A stretch of DNA of 64,000 bases. Origin: Pseudomonas fluorescens. GTDB taxonomy: Bacteria; Pseudomonadota; Gammaproteobacteria; Pseudomonadales; Pseudomonadaceae. Positions 60,886 through 64,000 of the stretch are shown one piece after another; within the stretch, counting starts at the first letter, position 1, and each line of letters begins with the position of its first letter. The stretch covers positions 4,402,001 through 4,466,000 of the forward strand of contig NZ_CP038438.1 of the NCBI RefSeq assembly GCF_004683905.1, written 5' to 3'. Both the position numbers and the translations under genes were made by a program. A model generated the notes under the pieces. It searched no databases. It was not told the origin of the DNA and was given only the letters and a program-made list of their open reading frames with translations.

Positions 60886-61875
60886 ATGCGCACGCTCGTT
60901 TTCAGCAGCCAGACCTATGACCGCGACAGCTTCCTCGGCGCCGAATGCCCGACCGGGATAGAACTGCACTTTCAACCGGCCCGGCTCAGTCTCGACACCG
61001 CCGCCCTGGCCGAGCAGCACGAGGTGGTCTGCGCCTTCATCAATGACGACCTCAGTGCGCCGGTGCTGGAGCGCCTCGCCGCCGGTGGCACACGGCTGAT
61101 CGCCCTGCGCTCGGCGGGCTACAACCATGTTGATCTGCTCGCGGCAAAACGCCTCGGGCTGGCCGTGGTGCGGGTACCGGCCTACTCGCCACATGCGGTG
61201 GCCGAACACGCGGTGGCGCTGATTCTGGCACTCAACCGACGCCTGCACCGCGCCTACAACCGCACCCGCGAAGGCGATTTCACGCTGCACGGCCTGACGG
61301 GTTTCGATCTGGTGGGCAAGACCGTGGGCATCGTCGGCACCGGGCAGATCGGCGCGACGTTCGCGAAAATCATGCACGGTTTCGGTTGCCAATTGCTGGC
61401 CTACGACCCGTACCCAAACCCTGAGATCGTGGCGCTGGGCGCCCGTTACCTGAGTCTGCCGGAGCTGCTCGCGCAGTCACGGATCATCAGCCTGCACTGC
61501 CCGCTCAACGCCCAGAGCAAACACTTGATCAACCGCGAGTCACTGGCACACCTGCAACCGGGGGCGATGTTGATCAACACCGGACGCGGCGGCCTGGTCG
61601 ACACGCCGGCGCTGATCGACGCCTTGAAAGACGGCCAACTGGGCTATCTGGGACTGGATGTGTATGAAGAAGAGGCGCAGCTGTTTTTCGAGGATCGCAG
61701 CGACTTGCCGTTGCAGGACGACGTATTGGCGCGGCTGCTGACTTTCCCGAACGTGATCATCACCGCGCATCAGGCGTTTCTGACCCATGAAGCGCTGGGC
61801 GCGATTGCCGCGACCACCCTGCACAACATCGCGACCTGGGCTGCAGGTGCACCGCAGAACCAGGTCGAGGGTTGA
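60886..61875 (+). CDS. ldhA: D-lactate dehydrogenase (2-hydroxyacid dehydrogenase)
   Basis: 329 aa with AGGAGG before the ATG. NAD motif GIVGTGQIGATFAKI, the catalytic Arg in LRSAGYNHVD, Glu in GLDVYEEE and His in ITAHQAFLT are intact. The sequence fits fermentative LdhA, reducing pyruvate to D-lactate. It follows gacS by 83 bp, the same order as PA0928-PA0927 in P. aeruginosa. Confidence 0.95.
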   Translation: MRTLVFSSQTYDRDSFLGAECPTGIELHFQPARLSLDTAALAEQHEVVCAFINDDLSAPVLERLAAGGTRLIALRSAGYNHVDLLAAKRLGLAVVRVPAYSPHAVAEHAVALILALNRRLHRAYNRTREGDFTLHGLTGFDLVGKTVGIVGTGQIGATFAKIMHGFGCQLLAYDPYPNPEIVALGARYLSLPELLAQSRIISLHCPLNAQSKHLINRESLAHLQPGAMLINTGRGGLVDTPALIDALKDGQLGYLGLDVYEEEAQLFFEDRSDLPLQDDVLARLLTFPNVIITAHQAFLTHEALGAIAATTLHNIATWAAGAPQNQVEG

Positions 61876-61887
61876 AGGCTTGCCGGT

Positions 61888-62328
61888 TTACTTCGGCGAC
61901 AGCGACGAGGCCAGGATCAGCAACGCCAGCCAGCCAAAACCGAAAAAGCGCTGCTTCATCGAATGACCGTTACGCAGCAGGAACCAGACAAAGACCATCG
62001 GCAGCAGGAACACCATGATCTTCAACCAGCCTTCCACCGGACGCGAACCGTCGGCGTTGGGCTGAAGTTGAGGTGCGGGTTCCGGTTGCCGGCGGCGGCG
62101 ACCGACCGCCGCCGGTGAAACGCGCGGCGCGGGCTCAGGGGCTGGTGGCGGGATAAACGCCTCGGGCACGGATTTATTGCGCGGCAGGCTGCCAAATGAA
62201 ATCGTCGCGGCGGCGGCTTGCGCCGGTGTGTGCTCATGCTGCTGCGCCATCGGAGCACCACAATGAATGCACGCCTTTGCTTCCGAGCTGATGCTCCGCT
62301 TGCATTCATAACATTCGATCAGCGCCAT
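61888..62328 (-). CDS. Zinc-ribbon membrane protein
   Basis: 146 aa from the ATG at 62328. The N-terminus is a zinc ribbon (MALIECYECKRSISSEAKAC, then IHCG, four cysteines), the middle is Pro/Ala/Arg-rich and probably disordered, and the C-terminus has one or two membrane helices (WLKIMVFLLPMVFVWFLL, FFGFGWLALLILASS). No function is known. It is convergent with ldhA (12 bp between ends). Confidence 0.8.
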   Translation of the reverse strand: MALIECYECKRSISSEAKACIHCGAPMAQQHEHTPAQAAAATISFGSLPRNKSVPEAFIPPPAPEPAPRVSPAAVGRRRRQPEPAPQLQPNADGSRPVEGWLKIMVFLLPMVFVWFLLRNGHSMKQRFFGFGWLALLILASSLSPK

Positions 62329-62461
62329 GTTCCGTTCCCTCAGAGTGAAGGGCGGCAGTTTGCCATGAGCGCCGGACGATTTGAACCGGATCGAAGGTCG
62401 CACGTGTACGCCATCCTGCAATCCAGCCCGTGCTAGCATGTCGCGCAGATTTGGAGGACCC

Positions 62462-62896
62462 ATGGTCGAACACGATTTCCGCTACACCCTGATGAACCCG
62501 CAACACACCCTCACCGAATGCCGCGCCCTCGTACCGGGCCGCTATCAGGTCACCGGCAACGGTGGCTCGATCCGCAACGGTGACGTCCTGTTGGTCACCC
62601 TCAAAGGCAGCAAGGACTTGTCCATGCGCCTGACCGTCGACACCGTGCGCCACCTGATCAATCCGCCGGGCCAATGGACCGCGATGACCACCGGTCCGGT
62701 CTTCGGCGAACTGGCGATCCACACCTGGCAGGTCAACTGCGACAGCTGCGCCAAAGAGCTGAACTTCGAGTTCGCGGTGGACGCCAAGCTGGGCAAGACC
62801 GCCGAGAAACCGGCCGCCACGGCGCGCATCGCCGAGCTGGGCTGGAAAGCCGTCGGCGACAAGCACCTGTGCCCGAAATGCCAGGAGCCTGCGTGA
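62462..62896 (+). CDS. Conserved protein with C-terminal zinc-binding cysteines
   Basis: 144 aa with GGAGGA before the ATG. A beta-rich N-terminal part (LVPGRYQVTGNGGSIRNGDV, LLVTLKGSKDLSMRLTVDTV) is followed by two CxxC pairs (CDSC at about 94-97 and CPKC near the C-terminus) that likely bind one zinc. It overlaps the next gene (TGATG). I do not recognise a named family; it is found in pseudomonads as a hypothetical protein. Confidence 0.8.
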   Translation: MVEHDFRYTLMNPQHTLTECRALVPGRYQVTGNGGSIRNGDVLLVTLKGSKDLSMRLTVDTVRHLINPPGQWTAMTTGPVFGELAIHTWQVNCDSCAKELNFEFAVDAKLGKTAEKPAATARIAELGWKAVGDKHLCPKCQEPA

Positions 62897-63300
62897 TGAA
62901 ACGCCTTGCCCTGCCGCTGCTGGTCGGTGCCGCTCTGGTGGGCTGCGCCGCAGAGCCTGTGCAATTGCAGCAAAATCGCAGCTACATTCTGGAGTGGATC
63001 GGCGAGCGGCCATTGATGGATTACAGCCATCTGACCGTGACCCTCGGTGACGATGGCCGCGCATACGGCAATGGCGGCTGCAACCACTGGTTCGCACCGT
63101 ACACCCTCGAGGGTGACAAGCTGAGCTTCGGCCCGATCGGCAAGACCCGCAAACTCTGCGCCCCGGCGCTGATGGAGCAGGAACAACGCTTCCTGCAGGC
63201 GCTGCAAGGCGTTGAGCGCTGGGATATCTCGCCGATCGAGCAGATGCGCTTCTGGCCGGCCGAAGGCAAGCCGTTGCGTTGGTGGCTGGAAGAGGGTTAA
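62896..63300 (+). CDS. META/HslJ-like lipoprotein
   Basis: 134 aa. The signal ends in the lipobox LVGC (Cys17), so it is a lipoprotein of the outer or inner membrane. The META-type core is visible: SYILEWIGERPLMDYSHLTV, GNGGCNHWFAPYTLEGDKLS, FGPIGKTRKLCAPALMEQEQ. HslJ/META proteins are linked to heat shock and antibiotic tolerance in E. coli, with no known mechanism. Co-translated with the zinc-binding protein upstream. Confidence 0.85.
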   Translation: MKRLALPLLVGAALVGCAAEPVQLQQNRSYILEWIGERPLMDYSHLTVTLGDDGRAYGNGGCNHWFAPYTLEGDKLSFGPIGKTRKLCAPALMEQEQRFLQALQGVERWDISPIEQMRFWPAEGKPLRWWLEEG

Positions 63301-63317
63301 CCCTCAAGAACGCCAAA

Positions 63318-63492
63318 CCCTCACCCTAACCCTCTCCCAAAGGGAGAGGGAACTGATTGGGGGGTTCTGAAAGTGTGCGCCGACTTGAAGGATCTTCGCT
63401 GAATCCATAATCGACACGATCTTCCAGGTCGATGGAAGCGCCTGACACCTCGGTCAGCTCCCTCTCCTTCTGGGAGAGGGCTGGGGTGAGGG
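63318..63492. repeat. Inverted pair of CCCTCACCCTAACCCTCTCCC-class repeats, copy 2
   Basis: Left arm CCCTCACCCTAACCCTCTCC from 63318 and right arm ending GGGCTGGGGTGAGGG at 63492, around about 110 nt. Same design as 37138-37299. It occupies the gap between the convergent META and TlpA-like genes. Confidence 0.85.
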
Positions 63493-63510
63493 TTGCTCTT
63501 TAGAGGCAGC

Positions 63511-63978
63511 TCACTTTGTCGCCTGCAACGCCTCCAGCTTGGCCATCACCCCCGCCGCCGTCTGCTCGCCCATCAACTGCTCACGCACCTTGCCCTTGTT
63601 GTCGATGATGTAAGTCACCGGCAAGGCCTCACTGCGCGGCAGGTCGAACAGGTCGGCCGGATCCTGCGCCAGCACGGTGAACTTGATGCCCAGCTTCTCG
63701 CTGGCGCTCTTCAGGTCTTCACCCTGCACGTTGTCGAAGTTGACCCCGAACACGCCGATGTTCTTGCTCTTGAGTTCGTCAGCCAAATGATTGAGCTCAG
63801 GAATTTCCGTGCGGCACGGGCCACACCATTCGGCCCAGTAATTGATGACTACCCATTGTTTGTCCAGACGCTCGGACGCAACCTTCTGACCATTCTGGTC
63901 AATGCCGTAGTCATTGCCGCAGCCCCCCAGCATCAACGCCCCGATTATCGTCAATGCCGCTGCCAATCGCCGTGTCAT
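63511..63978 (-). CDS. TlpA-like thiol:disulfide lipoprotein
   Basis: 155 aa from the ATG at 63978, with AGGGAA upstream. Signal peptide with lipobox LGGC (Cys20), then a thioredoxin fold with the active site WAEWCGPC (Cys52, Cys55) and the cis-Pro near EALPVTYII. It is a membrane-anchored TlpA/ResA-type oxidoreductase that probably reduces disulfides in the periplasm, for example in cytochrome c maturation; the partner is not in the window. Neighbours further upstream lie outside the window. Confidence 0.9.
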   Translation of the reverse strand: MTRRLAAALTIIGALMLGGCGNDYGIDQNGQKVASERLDKQWVVINYWAEWCGPCRTEIPELNHLADELKSKNIGVFGVNFDNVQGEDLKSASEKLGIKFTVLAQDPADLFDLPRSEALPVTYIIDNKGKVREQLMGEQTAAGVMAKLEALQATK

Positions 63979-64000
63979 GTCATGTTCCCTGGTCAAAAAT

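Overview
This window is ordinary chromosome from a fluorescent Pseudomonas, most likely the P. fluorescens species complex. Three things support that. The GacS coding region is 917 codons long with His294, Asp717 and His863 at the classical Pseudomonas positions. The gene neighbourhoods match blocks known from P. aeruginosa PAO1: murB-ptp-kdsB-ycaR-lpxK-exbD-exbB-comEC; gpsA, hybrid kinase, fabA-fabB; mazG-relA-rlmD-cysM, pirS-pirR, gacS-ldhA. The intergenic gaps are full of the REP-type palindromes (arms such as GCGGGCTTGCTCGCGAA) typical of this group. No phage, insertion sequence, integron or CRISPR array was seen.

Layout. 1-0.9 kb: end of an isoquinoline 1-oxidoreductase-like molybdenum hydroxylase pair (cut by the window edge). 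1.2-8.1 kb: a minus-strand cell-envelope operon (exbB, exbD, lpxK, ycaR, kdsB, phosphatase, murB) and comEC. 8.2-15.3 kb: a DUF2062 protein, an ABC-2 exporter pair, a glutathione transferase, a transglutaminase-like protein, FadE and a PA2817-type protein. 15.3-18.5 kb: a LysR regulator divergent from alaX, a 2OG-Fe(II) oxygenase and a LysE exporter. This is a compact cassette that I read as a possible unusual-amino-acid making, proofreading and exporting module. 18.7-22.4 kb: an exported M20 dipeptidase, three identical tRNA-Glu/tRNA-Gly pairs behind one strong promoter, and a membrane-anchored protein of unknown role.

22.4-33.3 kb is flanked by two copies of a composite repeat (three REP units plus a unit of about 340 bp). 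Between them lie a chemoreceptor, a MocR regulator, an SDR and an MDR oxidoreductase, pyrF, an OmpR/EnvZ-type pair and a six-EF-hand XopAW-like protein. 33.3-41.5 kb: a PerM/AI-2E permease, a DUF4892 protein, two alpha/beta hydrolases, a hotdog thioesterase, an acyl-CoA synthetase with a perfect 22-nt operator-like palindrome, sixA, a DUF4389 protein and gpsA. 41.6-46.6 kb: a TonB-dependent receptor, an ABC-type binding protein and a hybrid kinase in one tight operon next to fabAB. 49-55.5 kb: small proteins, mazG, relA, rlmD, cysM. 55.7-64 kb: a PirRS-like two-component system without its receptor gene pirA, gacS, ldhA, a cluster of small Zn-ribbon/META proteins and a TlpA-like lipoprotein.

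Taken together, the region is rich in signalling (GacS, a PA1611-like hybrid kinase, PirRS, an OmpR/EnvZ-type pair, RelA), lipid synthesis (fabAB, fadE, gpsA, acyl-CoA synthetase, lpxK, kdsB) and dispersed repeats. In two places a repeat supplies the stop codon and C-terminus of a protein. All functions are inferred by reading the sequence; no database search was run.
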